Shown in pieces: positions 9,729 through 18,777 of a DNA stretch of 64,000 nt; position 1 is the first letter of the stretch; each line of letters starts with the position of its first letter. The position numbers were made by a program, and so were the translations under genes. This stretch comes from Rhodanobacter sp. (GTDB lineage Bacteria; Pseudomonadota; Gammaproteobacteria; Xanthomonadales; Rhodanobacteraceae): assembly GCA_024711345.1 (NCBI GenBank), contig JANJTA010000034.1:1-64000 (forward strand). Reading direction: 5' to 3'. The notes under the pieces are model-generated. The model did no database searches and was not told the DNA's origin. It saw only the letters and a program-made list of their open reading frames with translations.

Positions 9729-12590
9729 GTGAAAAAGAAGCCCCTCGGCCTGCTCCTTGCGGGACTGCTCACCCTGGCCGGCGGCGTGCCGCAGGCGCTG
9801 GCCGCGCCCGTGCCCGACCGTGCGGTCGCGGCCGCGGCGACGCAGCAGATCCCCGAGCTCGCCTGGACCCGCTTCACCCTGCCGAACGGGCTGACCGTGG
9901 TGGTGCACGAGGACCACAAGGCGCCGGTGGTGGCGGTGAGCGTGTGGTACCACGTGGGTTCGTCGTACGAGCCCAAGGGCAAGACCGGTTTCGCGCACCT
10001 GTTCGAGCACCTGATGTTCCAGGGCTCGGAAAACCACAAGGACGAATTCTTCAAGCCGTTCGAGCTGGCCGGTGCCACCGACCAGAACGGCACCACCTGG
10101 CTCGACCGCACCAACTACTTCGAGACGGTGCCGACCAGCGCGCTGGACATGGCGCTGTGGATGGAGTCCGACCGCATGGGCCATCTGCTCGGCGCGATCG
10201 GCCAGGCGCAGCTCGACGAGCAGCGCGGCGTGGTGCAGAACGAAAAGCGCCAGGGCGAGAACCAGCCCTACGGCCGCGCCAGCGAGCTGATCCAGGCCGA
10301 GGCATTTCCCGCCAACCACCCGTACCATCACGACACCATCGGCTCGATGGACGACTTGAACGCCGCCTCGCTGGACGACGTGAAGCAGTGGTTCCGCGAC
10401 TACTACGGCGCAGCCAACACGGTGGTGGTGCTGTCCGGCGACATCACGCCGGCGCTGGCGAAAGCGAAGATGCTGAAGTACTTCGGCGACATCGCCGCCG
10501 GACCGCAGGTGCCGCGGCCGCAGCCGTGGGTGGCGCCGCGCACCGAGTCCACCCGCGGCACGATGACCGACAACGTGGCGCAGGTGCGCATCTACCGCGA
10601 GTGGAACGTGCCGGGGCGCGGCAGCCGCGACGGGAACCTGCTGGAACTGGCCGCCGCGGTGCTCGGCGGCAGCAAGACCTCGCGGCTGTACCAGCGGCTG
10701 GTCTACCGGGACAAGCTTGCCGACGACGTCTCGGTCGACGTCGAGCAGCACGTGCTGGCCAGCCTGTTCAACCTGCAGGTGGACGTGAAGAAGGGTGTCG
10801 ACCCGGCGAAGGTCGAGGCGGCGATTGCCGACGAATGGCAGAAATTCCTCAAGGACGGCCCCACCGCCGACGAGCTGGCGCGGGTCAAGACGCAGACCCG
10901 TGCCTCGTTCGTGCGCGGACTGGAAAAGGTCAACACGCAGGCCACGATCCTGGCCGAGGGCCAGCTCTATCGCGACGATCCCGGCGCCTACCTGAAGGAC
11001 TTCCGCGAGTTCATGGCGGCCACGCCGGCGCAGGTCGGCGCGGTGGCGAACCAGTGGATCGCTCGCGGCGACTACACGTTGACCGTGGTGCCGGGCAAGG
11101 TTGAGGCCACTGACATGGCCACCGTGGCCGGCCGGCCCGCGGCCAGCGGTGCGCCGACGCCGGTGCTGTCGACGAAGGGCGACTACCGCACGGTGAAGAG
11201 CGGCGTCGACCGCAGCCAGGGCGTGCCCGCGGTCGGCAGCTTCCCCGATCTCAGCTTCCCCGCCCTGCAGCGCGGCAAGCTGCACAACGGCGTCGAGGTG
11301 ATCCTGGCCGAGCGCCATGGCGTGCCGGCGGTGCAACTGCAGCTGCTGTTCGACGCCGGCTACGCCGCCGACCAGGGCCGCAAGCTCGGCACCTCCAGCT
11401 TCACCATGGCGATGCTGGACGAGGGCAGCAAGAGCCTGGATTCGGTCGAGATCGCCAAGCGCAAGCAGCGTCTCGGCGCGATCATCGCCAGCGGCTGCGG
11501 GCTGGATTTCTGCAACGCCACGCTCAACGCGCTGGACGACCAGCTGAAGCCGTCGCTGGCCCTGTTCGCCGACGTCGTGCGCCACCCGGCGTTCCGCGAG
11601 GCCGACATCAGCCGCCTGCGCGGCCAGTGGCTGGCCGGCATCGCCCAGGCGAAGAGCCAGCCCATCGGCATCGCGCTGCGCACCCTGCCGCCGCTGCTGT
11701 ACGGCCAGGGCCATGCCTACGCGATCCCGTTCACCGGCACCGGCACCGAGGCGTCGATCAAGTCGCTGACCCCGGGCGACATGCGCGCGTTCATGGCTGA
11801 CTTCATCCGGCCGGACAACATGCAGATCCTGGTCGCCGGCGACACCACGCTGGACAAGATCATCCCCGAACTCAACGCGGCGTTCGGCGACTGGAAGGCC
11901 CCGGCCGGCAAGGTGCCGGCGAAGAACATCGGCAAGGTGGCGCCGCCATCGCAGGTGCGCGTGTTCCTGGTCGACCGCCCCGGCGCGCAGCAGAGCCTGA
12001 TCCTCGCCGGCAGCCTGGCGCCGTCCACCATGGCTCCCGACGATCTCGAGATCCGGACCATGAACGGTGCCTTCGGCGGCACCTTCACCTCGCGCCTGAA
12101 CATGAATCTGCGCGAGGACAAGCACTGGGCCTACGGCGCCTTCAGCTTCCTGCAGAACGCGGTGGGCCAACGCCCGTTCATGCTGTACGCGCCGGTGCAG
12201 ACCGACAAGACCGCGCCGTCGGTGGCCGAGATGCTGAAGGAGGCGAGGGGCGTGATCGGCGACCAGCCGCTGACCGCGCAGGAGATCGACAAGATCAAGC
12301 TCGGCGACGTGCGCAGCATGCCCGGCAGCTACCAGACCACCTCGGCGGTCATGGGCGCGCTGCAGGGCATCGCCCAGTACAAGCGGCCGGATGACTACGT
12401 GCAGACCCTGAAGTCGCGCATCGAGGCACAGACCGATGCCGCGGTGGAAGCGGCGGCCAGGGAGATCATCCACCCCGACCAGCTGACCTGGGTGATCGTC
12501 GGCGACCTCAAGGAGATCGAGGCGCCGGTCCGCGCGCTGAAACTGGGCGAGGTGCAGGTGCTCGACGCCGACGGCAAGCCGGTGCCATGA
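9729..12590 (+). CDS. Periplasmic M16 (pitrilysin-type) zinc metallopeptidase, two-domain
   Basis: A 953-residue exported peptidase likely to degrade peptides in the periplasm. A signal peptide spans about residues 1-26 (KKKPLGLLLAGLLTLAGG, cut after ALAA). The first M16 domain carries the inverted zinc motif HLFEH (His90, Glu93, His94), with a conserved ligand Glu near 172 in DEQRGVVQNE. The second half (about 500-950) is a M16-like domain without HXXEH, the usual inactive partner with the RxLxRED-type element near FTSRLNMNLRED. It starts with GTG, supported by AAGGAG eight bases upstream. The neighbours do not indicate a specific substrate. Confidence 0.9.
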   Translation: MKKKPLGLLLAGLLTLAGGVPQALAAPVPDRAVAAAATQQIPELAWTRFTLPNGLTVVVHEDHKAPVVAVSVWYHVGSSYEPKGKTGFAHLFEHLMFQGSENHKDEFFKPFELAGATDQNGTTWLDRTNYFETVPTSALDMALWMESDRMGHLLGAIGQAQLDEQRGVVQNEKRQGENQPYGRASELIQAEAFPANHPYHHDTIGSMDDLNAASLDDVKQWFRDYYGAANTVVVLSGDITPALAKAKMLKYFGDIAAGPQVPRPQPWVAPRTESTRGTMTDNVAQVRIYREWNVPGRGSRDGNLLELAAAVLGGSKTSRLYQRLVYRDKLADDVSVDVEQHVLASLFNLQVDVKKGVDPAKVEAAIADEWQKFLKDGPTADELARVKTQTRASFVRGLEKVNTQATILAEGQLYRDDPGAYLKDFREFMAATPAQVGAVANQWIARGDYTLTVVPGKVEATDMATVAGRPAASGAPTPVLSTKGDYRTVKSGVDRSQGVPAVGSFPDLSFPALQRGKLHNGVEVILAERHGVPAVQLQLLFDAGYAADQGRKLGTSSFTMAMLDEGSKSLDSVEIAKRKQRLGAIIASGCGLDFCNATLNALDDQLKPSLALFADVVRHPAFREADISRLRGQWLAGIAQAKSQPIGIALRTLPPLLYGQGHAYAIPFTGTGTEASIKSLTPGDMRAFMADFIRPDNMQILVAGDTTLDKIIPELNAAFGDWKAPAGKVPAKNIGKVAPPSQVRVFLVDRPGAQQSLILAGSLAPSTMAPDDLEIRTMNGAFGGTFTSRLNMNLREDKHWAYGAFSFLQNAVGQRPFMLYAPVQTDKTAPSVAEMLKEARGVIGDQPLTAQEIDKIKLGDVRSMPGSYQTTSAVMGALQGIAQYKRPDDYVQTLKSRIEAQTDAAVEAAAREIIHPDQLTWVIVGDLKEIEAPVRALKLGEVQVLDADGKPVP

Positions 12591-12640
12591 GCCCGGGCGC
12601 GGCGCCGGCACCTGCCGCCGCCGCACGTTGTGGATCGGTT

Positions 12641-12660
12641 GGGGACGCGACGGCGTCCCC
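12641..12660 (+). terminator. Perfect 8-bp hairpin after the M16 gene
   Basis: GGGGACGC-GACG-GCGTCCCC is a perfect stem of eight GC-rich pairs with a four-base loop, 50 bases past the peptidase stop and about 70 bases before the next start. There is no T-run after it, so it may be a weak terminator or a 3' stabilising structure. Confidence 0.4.
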
Positions 12661-12731
12661 GCGCTAGGATGGAGGCCGGGTCGGTCATGTCCGGCCTCTT
12701 TCATGCCCAAGCCATCGTCGCGGAGCCACCC

Positions 12732-13130
12732 ATGCGCAAGACCCTGCTGTTGCTCGTCCCCGTCCTCCTGCTCGGCGCCTGCAGCTGGGGCATCACCCTG
12801 GATCCGGCGGCGAAGAACGTGCGCACCGCGTGGAGCGGCGACGTCTCCTCTTGCCGTGAGCTGGGCAAGGTCACCGTCTCGGTGATGGACCGCGTCGGCC
12901 CGGTCGACCGCAACAACATCAAGGTGCGCGACGAGCTGGAAGTGCTGGCCCGCAACGAGGCGGCCAAGATGCACGCCGACACCATCAAGCCGCTGGCCGA
13001 GCCGGCCGACGGCTCGCAGCCGTGGGGCGCCTACCAGTGCGGCGCGAACACGCCGTCGCCGGCGCGCCCGGCCGCGCCGGCCGGTTCTGCGCCGGGGAAT
13101 GCGCAGACGTTCCCGATCAAGGGCCGCTGA
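12732..13130 (+). CDS. Small lipoprotein, DUF4156-like
   Basis: A 132-residue protein with a lipoprotein signal: MRKTLLLLVPVLLLGAC, so Cys17 would be lipidated. The mature part includes the pattern typical of small DUF4156-like envelope proteins (NVRTAWSGDVSSCRELGKVTVSV, then a segment ending EAAKMHADTIKPL), followed by a Pro/Ala-rich tail. The function of this family is unknown. The ATG at 12732 is chosen because it begins the signal peptide; longer in-frame extensions upstream add only arginine-rich sequence. It is tandem with the M16 gene but has a hairpin in between. Confidence 0.7.
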   Translation: MRKTLLLLVPVLLLGACSWGITLDPAAKNVRTAWSGDVSSCRELGKVTVSVMDRVGPVDRNNIKVRDELEVLARNEAAKMHADTIKPLAEPADGSQPWGAYQCGANTPSPARPAAPAGSAPGNAQTFPIKGR

Positions 13131-13145
13131 TACCGTCGAGGCGTT

Positions 13146-14267
13146 TCAGCCCACCTCGATCCAGCCGCGTGCCCGCGCGATCCGCAGCGAGGTGCCGAAC
13201 GCGCCGCTGAGCACCTGCAGGCGGGTGAGGATGCGCTGCGCATCTTCGCCCGTGGCGATCCGGGGACGGCCGCGGGTCTCGTTCTGGCGTGCGGCATCAT
13301 CGCCCCGTTCGTTGAGCACTACCGGCACCAGTTCGAGCTGGCGCAACCGTCCCTCGCGGTAGTGCAGGTGTGCGATAGCGCTTTCCCAGACTTCCGGCAG
13401 GTAGTGGCCGGGCGGCGTGCGCGAGTGGAAGATCAGGCTGCCCAGGCAGTAGAAGATCGGTGCGCCGCGATGCAGCTCGATGCCATGCAGCAGCGGTGCG
13501 CCGTGCGCGAAGAACGCGCTGGCGCCGGCGTCGATGCACGACGCAGCGAAGCGGCGGACCCACGGGCGGGTCACCCGCAGGTCGTCGCCCCAGTCGTGGT
13601 TGTGCAGGTAGGCGATCACCCGTGACGAGCCGGCGGCGGCGCGGATGGACGCGTGAATACGCGCCACGTCCTCGGCGTTGGGTGGGCTGGCGCCGTCGAG
13701 CCGCAATTCGTTGATACCCGGCAGCGTGGCAGTGGCCGCGCCCGCGCGGATCTTGCCGGCGGCCATGGCGACCAGTGCCACCGGCTGACCGGCAACCATG
13801 AAGCGTGTCGCTTGGCTGGCCTCGGCGAGGTTGCCGCCGCTGCCGGCGGTGTGGAAGCCGGTATCGTGGGCGGCTTGTCGCGTCGCCAGCACGCCTTCGC
13901 GGCCGAAATCGCCGGCGTGGTTGTTGGCCAGCACCAGGGCGTCGAAACCCATCTCGCGCAAGCAGCGCAGCTCGGCCGTGCCGGCCTGGTGCAGGAACAC
14001 GCCTTCCCGCGTGGGTGCGCCCGAGGCGGCGGTGCGGATCGCGGTTTCCAGATCGGTCATCGCCGTGTCGCCGCGTCGGATTTCCGCGATCACGTCGGCC
14101 AGCCCGGGGTAGGCTTCGGCGCACAGATCGTGGGCGATCAGGGCCTGTCCGGTGAGGGTCAGGGTCAGCGTTGCAGGCGCCGAGGTCGCCCCGCACAGCA
14201 GCAGCAACGGCGAGGCGGCCAGGCCGGCCAGCAGGCGTCGTCGCTGGGGGTCGTGGGCTTCGGTCAT
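13146..14267 (-). CDS. CapA-family (PGA_cap) exported metallophosphatase-fold protein
   Basis: A 373-residue protein with a twin-arginine-type signal (RRRLLAGLAASPLLLLCG) and the CapA/PgsA fold. Motifs in order are DLETAI near residue 72, LANNHAGDFG (the NNH metal-site motif), YLHNHDWGDD, and FFAHGAPLLHGIELHRGAPIFYCLGSLIF near 265-295. CapA proteins act in synthesis, and in some cases hydrolysis or tethering, of poly-gamma-glutamate. No capB or capC gene is present here, so capsule synthesis is unlikely, and a hydrolytic or scavenging role is an inference. The gene is divergent from the TonB-dependent receptor at 14526. Confidence 0.8.
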   Translation of the reverse strand: MTEAHDPQRRRLLAGLAASPLLLLCGATSAPATLTLTLTGQALIAHDLCAEAYPGLADVIAEIRRGDTAMTDLETAIRTAASGAPTREGVFLHQAGTAELRCLREMGFDALVLANNHAGDFGREGVLATRQAAHDTGFHTAGSGGNLAEASQATRFMVAGQPVALVAMAAGKIRAGAATATLPGINELRLDGASPPNAEDVARIHASIRAAAGSSRVIAYLHNHDWGDDLRVTRPWVRRFAASCIDAGASAFFAHGAPLLHGIELHRGAPIFYCLGSLIFHSRTPPGHYLPEVWESAIAHLHYREGRLRQLELVPVVLNERGDDAARQNETRGRPRIATGEDAQRILTRLQVLSGAFGTSLRIARARGWIEVG

Positions 14268-14525
14268 GTGGGTTGTCCTCGTCGAAAACGAACGGGCGCG
14301 GAGCGCGGTGCAGGCTGCGCGTGGCGTGGTGACGAGCCTAGCAACACATATTGGCCGAGATGGATGCAAGCGTATTCACCGGCATGGGCGTGTCATACCA
14401 AATACGCATGAATACATTACGTCGAACGATAGGATTGCATAAGTGTGACGCCCATGAATTACTCCCCATCAGCTTTGGTGATCGGCGCGCGGATCGTCCG
14501 CTGCAGAATCCTTGGGGGAAATCCT
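14268..14525. promoter_or_regulatory. Divergent control region of capA-like gene and TonB receptor
   Basis: The stretch 14340-14450 is notably AT-rich for this genome and holds the inverted repeat GTATTCA (14372-14378) and TGAATAC (14409-14415), 30 bases apart. This is a plausible operator for both genes. A TTGCATAA octamer at 14435-14442 is the reverse complement of TTATGCAA in the 52301 promoter block, but eight bases alone could be chance. A purine-rich GGGGGAAA before 14526 is the receptor's ribosome-binding site. No clear -35/-10 pair is called. Confidence 0.4.
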
Positions 14526-17282
14526 ATGAACAGAGTGACGAACAACGTGGTGATGTGCCGCGGCACGCGCCGAACCCTGATGGCCATCGCGGTGGCCAGC
14601 GTGCTCGGAATGGGCTACGGCCCGCCGTCGCTCGCCGTGGCACAGGAAGCCGTCCCGGCCAGCGCCAGCGACAGCAGCGAAGCGAAGACGCTCGAAGCGG
14701 TCAGCGTGGTCGGCTCGCGCATTCGTCGCAAGGACGAAACGGCGGCCAATCCGGTGTTCACGATGGAACGCAATGAGATCGAGGCGACCGGCGTGGTCTC
14801 GGTCGGCGAGCTGCTGCAGGAGCTGCCCTCGGTGGGCTCCAGCTTCAACTCGACCGGCTCGGCCGGTACCAGCCATGGCACCAGTTCGCTGAACCTGCGC
14901 AACCTGGGCGCCAACCGCTCGCTGATACTGGTCAATGGCCGGCGCTGGGTGAACGGCGCCGGTACCCGCGGCTTCCGCGACTTCGTCGACCTCAACACGA
15001 TCCCGCTGGCGGCGGTCGAACGCGTCGAGGTGCTGCTCGATGGCGCCACTGCGATCTACGGCGCCGACGCGATCGCCGGCGTGGTCAACATCATCACCTT
15101 CAGCGATTTCGACGGCGTCAAGCTGAGCAGCTACGTCGGCGGTACCGACAAGGGTGACGGCTTCACCCACAACGAGGACCTCCTGTGGGGCAAGTCCGGC
15201 GACTGGGGTTCGGCACTGGTCTCGGCCACGATCGCCTCGAGCAAGGAAATTCTCGCTGGCGATCGCGACTTCTCGCGCGCGCCGCTGCAGGGGTTGAGCC
15301 GCAACACGCCGGCGGGCCGTTTCAAGAACAGCATCGCGGTGGGCAGCTTCGGTACCAAGGCGTTCGTGCGGGACGGCGCCGGCGGCTACCGGCTGGACGT
15401 GCCGGCCACCGACGTCTACAACGAGACCCCCGACACCACCCTGGTTGGGCCGTCCGATCGCAAGGGTCTGTACGGCCAACTGCGTTTTCATCTGGGCGAC
15501 TCGGCCACTTTCGTGACCGAGGGCCTGTTCAACTCCCGCGAGTCGAGCCAGCGCTTCCCGGCGGCCACCCCACGCATCCGCGGCGGCGACGGCATGACCA
15601 TTCCGGTTGACCACCCGTTCAACCCGTTCGGCGTGCCGTTCCAGGGCAGCGGCACCAGCTTCGAAGTGGTGCGGATGATCACCGAGCTGGGTCCGCGCAT
15701 CAACACGCAAAACGTCAACACCATGCGCCTGGCCGCGGGTTTCGAAGGCGACTTCAGCAACGGCTGGTCGTGGAACACGTTCTATACCTACGCGCAGAAC
15801 AAGGCGAAGTGGACTTCCGCCAACCAGATCGACCTGGACAAGGTGGCGCTGGCGCTGGGCCCGAATGCGCGCTGCGCGGCGAACTCGTGCGTGCCGCTGG
15901 ACATCTTCGGCACCATCACGCCGCAGATGGCCGACTACATCCGCGTCAGTCCGGTGGACCGCAACGGTACCAAGCAGCATGACTTCACCGCCAACCTCAC
16001 CGGCGACCTGTTCGCGTTGCCGGCCGGCATGCTGGCGTTCGCGGCGGGTATCGAGTACCGCAAGGAAATCGGCTTCGACCGTCCGAGCGCGTACGTCAAC
16101 GAGGAGCCGCAGTTCATCACCTACAACCGCAAGACCACCTCGGCCCCGCGCCTGCCCACCCGCGGCACTTACAACCTGAAGGAGGCCTACGTCGAGTTCA
16201 ACGTGCCGCTGCTGGCCGAGCTGCCGATGGTGAAGCAACTGGAACTGTCCGCCGCCACGCGCCATTCGCGCTACAGCACCTTCGGTGGCACCACCAACAG
16301 CAAGCTCGGCCTGGTCTGGCGGCCGTGGGACGACCTGATGGTGCGCACCACCTGGGCGCAGGGTTTCCGCGCGCCGTCGATCAACGAGCTGTACGCCGGC
16401 CTGCGCCAGACCAACCTGCCCGCCAACGATCCGTGCAACGGCGGTGGCGCGGGCAAGCCGGGCTGCGCCGGCGTACCGGCCAGCTACAACCAGGCCAATT
16501 ACTCGGGCGGCTCGATCCTGTCGACCGTGGGTGGCAACCCCGACCTGCGCCCGGAAACCTCGGTCAACCGCAGCACGGGTTTCATCTATACACCGGGCTT
16601 CGCCAAGGGTCTGAGCTGGTCGGTGGACTGGTACGACATCGACCTGAAAGAGGCGATCTCCAGCTTCGGTTCGCAGAACCTGCTCAACCTGTGCGCCAAC
16701 ACCGGCCAGCGCTGCAACCTGGTACGGCGCGACACCAGCGGCGAGATCATCAACCTCACCGACGGCCCGATCAACCTCAACCGGCTCCGGGCCAAGGGCG
16801 TCGACACCACGCTGCGCTTCCAGTTGCCCAAGATGGACATCGGCAACCTCGACCTGATGTTCAACGCCGCCTACCTGAGCGCGTTCGACCGCTACGACAC
16901 CCTGCCCAACGGCCAGGTGCGGGTGGTCAAGCGGGCAGGCATGTCGGACATCGCACGCGAAAGCTTCCCGCGCTGGAAGGCCAACACCAGCCTGGACTGG
17001 TCGCGCGGCGTGTGGGCGGCGAACTGGAGCATGCATTACATCGGCAACACCGACGAGGGCGCGGCACCGGGCTATGGCCGGATTCCGGCGCAGCTCACCC
17101 ACGATGTGTGGGGAGCCTACAGGCTGACCGCCAAGCCGGTGACCTTTACCCTCGGCGTGCAGAACCTGTTCGACAAGGATCCACCGTTGTCTTATGTCAA
17201 CGGCGGCGACCTGAACTTCGACATGAGCACCTACAACCCGCGTGGCCGCTTCATCTACATGAAGGCGGCGATCAGCCTCTGA
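14526..17282 (+). CDS. TonB-dependent outer-membrane receptor (peptide-type)
   Basis: A 918-residue outer-membrane receptor. The signal peptide ends near VAQEA (about residue 40). A TonB-box-like segment, LEAVSVVGSRIRRK, follows, then the plug domain with LGANRSLILVNGRRW, FVDLNTIPLAAVERVEVLLDGATAIYGADAIAGVVNIIT, and then a beta-barrel that ends in an aromatic-rich strand (GRFIYMKAAISL). TonB and ExbBD would energise it from elsewhere in the genome. The context (permease, S15-type hydrolase, LysR, glutamyl-endopeptidase-like enzyme, CapA protein) indicates a peptide or amino-acid conjugate as substrate rather than iron. The ATG at 14526 is preferred over an upstream TTG because it begins the signal sequence. 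Confidence 0.9.
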   Translation: MNRVTNNVVMCRGTRRTLMAIAVASVLGMGYGPPSLAVAQEAVPASASDSSEAKTLEAVSVVGSRIRRKDETAANPVFTMERNEIEATGVVSVGELLQELPSVGSSFNSTGSAGTSHGTSSLNLRNLGANRSLILVNGRRWVNGAGTRGFRDFVDLNTIPLAAVERVEVLLDGATAIYGADAIAGVVNIITFSDFDGVKLSSYVGGTDKGDGFTHNEDLLWGKSGDWGSALVSATIASSKEILAGDRDFSRAPLQGLSRNTPAGRFKNSIAVGSFGTKAFVRDGAGGYRLDVPATDVYNETPDTTLVGPSDRKGLYGQLRFHLGDSATFVTEGLFNSRESSQRFPAATPRIRGGDGMTIPVDHPFNPFGVPFQGSGTSFEVVRMITELGPRINTQNVNTMRLAAGFEGDFSNGWSWNTFYTYAQNKAKWTSANQIDLDKVALALGPNARCAANSCVPLDIFGTITPQMADYIRVSPVDRNGTKQHDFTANLTGDLFALPAGMLAFAAGIEYRKEIGFDRPSAYVNEEPQFITYNRKTTSAPRLPTRGTYNLKEAYVEFNVPLLAELPMVKQLELSAATRHSRYSTFGGTTNSKLGLVWRPWDDLMVRTTWAQGFRAPSINELYAGLRQTNLPANDPCNGGGAGKPGCAGVPASYNQANYSGGSILSTVGGNPDLRPETSVNRSTGFIYTPGFAKGLSWSVDWYDIDLKEAISSFGSQNLLNLCANTGQRCNLVRRDTSGEIINLTDGPINLNRLRAKGVDTTLRFQLPKMDIGNLDLMFNAAYLSAFDRYDTLPNGQVRVVKRAGMSDIARESFPRWKANTSLDWSRGVWAANWSMHYIGNTDEGAAPGYGRIPAQLTHDVWGAYRLTAKPVTFTLGVQNLFDKDPPLSYVNGGDLNFDMSTYNPRGRFIYMKAAISL

Positions 17283-17347
17283 TGCAAGTACCGGCGCCGC
17301 CCGTGCGATACGGGCGGCCGCCGGTGCCGTGAGCCTTCGTCAAACCC

Positions 17348-18775
17348 ATGGAACCCCCCGGCATGGCCAAGAGCCCCGTCACCGACGACAAACCCGCGGG
17401 CCGTCGCCGTCGCGCGATCGATGTGCACCCGGTGCTGATGCTGCTGTCCGTGCTGCTGCTGTGTGCGGTACTGACCTACGTGCTGGATTCAGGCGCGTTC
17501 CAGCGCATCGACGGGCGCGTGGTGCCGGGTACGTTCACCGTGATCGAGAAATCCGGCGACTGGCTGCATCTGCTGGGCCTGGGCGCGGCCGACGAGCTGG
17601 CTCGTCCGGCCGGCGTGATCACGGTGCTGCAGTCGATCCCGTTGGGCCTGGTGCGCAATGCACCACTGATCTTCATGGTGATGTTCGTCGGCGGCATGTT
17701 CGGCGTGTTCAAGCAGACCGGTGCGCTGGATGCGGGGCTCGACCAGTTGGTGCACCGCTCGCGCGGCAACATCTACCTGCTGGCGCCGGTGCTGATGTGC
17801 GCGTTGGCGGCGGGCAGCTCGTTCCTCGGATTGATCTCGGAATACCTGGTGGTGTTGCCAGTGCTGCTGTCGATGGCCGAGCGACTGCGACTCAACGGGT
17901 TGTACGCAGTGGCCATGCTGTTGATCGCGGCCAAGATCGGCTACATCGCCTCGGTCAGCAACCCGGTGGTACTGCCGATCGCACAGGGCATCGTGCAGGT
18001 GCCGATCTTCAGCGGCTTCGGCATGCGCCTGGCGGTGCTGGGGATCTTCCTGACGATCGGCATTGCCTATCTGCTGCACAGCATCTTCCGCAGCGGTTTC
18101 GTCAAGGCGGATTTCGTGGCCGATGCACGGCCCCTGTCCAAGCGCCACATGGGCGTGTTGCTGCTGCTGGGTCTGGCGGTCGTGCTGATGGTTTACGCGG
18201 GGCACACCTGGAGCTGGCACTACAACGAACTCAGCGCGTTCTATCTGGCGGTCACCGCGGTGCTTGCCGCAGTCGGCGGCCTGGGCGCACGCACCACCGC
18301 CGATGCCTTCATCGACGGCATCAAGGGCATGATCCTGCCCGCGCTGCTGATCGGCCTGGCCGGCGCCATCCACGTGCTGCTGCAGCAGGCGCAGATCCTC
18401 GACACGGTGGTCAACGGGATGGCCGGACTGATCCACGAGCAGTCGTCGTGGATCGCGTCGCTGGCGATCATGTTCACCGAGGCCGGCCTGGACGTCCTGA
18501 TTCCGTCGACCTCGGCCAAGGCCGCGATCAGCATTCCGATCCTGTGGCCGATCGGGCAGCTGTCGGGCCTGCATGGCAACTCGGTGGTGCTGGCCTACCT
18601 GTTCGGCAACGGCCTGATGGCGATGGTCAGCCCCACCTCCGGGCTGATGCTGGCGATGCTGGCGATGGCGAAGGTGCCCTACGGCCAGTGGGTGCGTTTC
18701 ATGTTGCCGCTGACCCTGGTGCTGTCCGCGGTGGCGATGGCGTTCCTGCTGGTCGCCGTCCGGATCGGCTATTGA
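17348..18775 (+). CDS. YfcC/DcuC-family inner-membrane permease
   Basis: A 475-residue protein with about twelve hydrophobic segments. It matches the YfcC group of the DcuC superfamily: N-terminal helix HPVLMLLSVLLLCAVLTYVLDSGAF followed by a short periplasmic loop, the GSSFLGLISEYLVVLPVLL segment, and the C-terminal LIPSTSAKAAISIPILWP and MVSPTSGLMLAMLAMAKV motifs. Members carry carboxylates, amino acids or small peptides; the substrate cannot be read here. It lies 65 bases after the receptor and two bases before the hydrolase, so it probably imports the product of the periplasmic or outer-membrane steps. Confidence 0.8.
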   Translation: MEPPGMAKSPVTDDKPAGRRRRAIDVHPVLMLLSVLLLCAVLTYVLDSGAFQRIDGRVVPGTFTVIEKSGDWLHLLGLGAADELARPAGVITVLQSIPLGLVRNAPLIFMVMFVGGMFGVFKQTGALDAGLDQLVHRSRGNIYLLAPVLMCALAAGSSFLGLISEYLVVLPVLLSMAERLRLNGLYAVAMLLIAAKIGYIASVSNPVVLPIAQGIVQVPIFSGFGMRLAVLGIFLTIGIAYLLHSIFRSGFVKADFVADARPLSKRHMGVLLLLGLAVVLMVYAGHTWSWHYNELSAFYLAVTAVLAAVGGLGARTTADAFIDGIKGMILPALLIGLAGAIHVLLQQAQILDTVVNGMAGLIHEQSSWIASLAIMFTEAGLDVLIPSTSAKAAISIPILWPIGQLSGLHGNSVVLAYLFGNGLMAMVSPTSGLMLAMLAMAKVPYGQWVRFMLPLTLVLSAVAMAFLLVAVRIGY

Positions 18776-18777
18776 AC

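Noticed and set aside
9723..12974. Open frame of about 1080 codons on the strand opposite the M16 peptidase gene
   Set aside because: It is a by-product of high third-position GC in the sense gene. The translation is His-, Arg- and Gly-rich, has no family motif, and overlaps a well-recognised gene.
14435..14442. TTGCATAA octamer upstream of the first receptor, reverse complement of TTATGCAA in promoter block A
   Set aside because: Flanking sequence does not extend the match, so I do not claim that the two islands share a regulator binding site.
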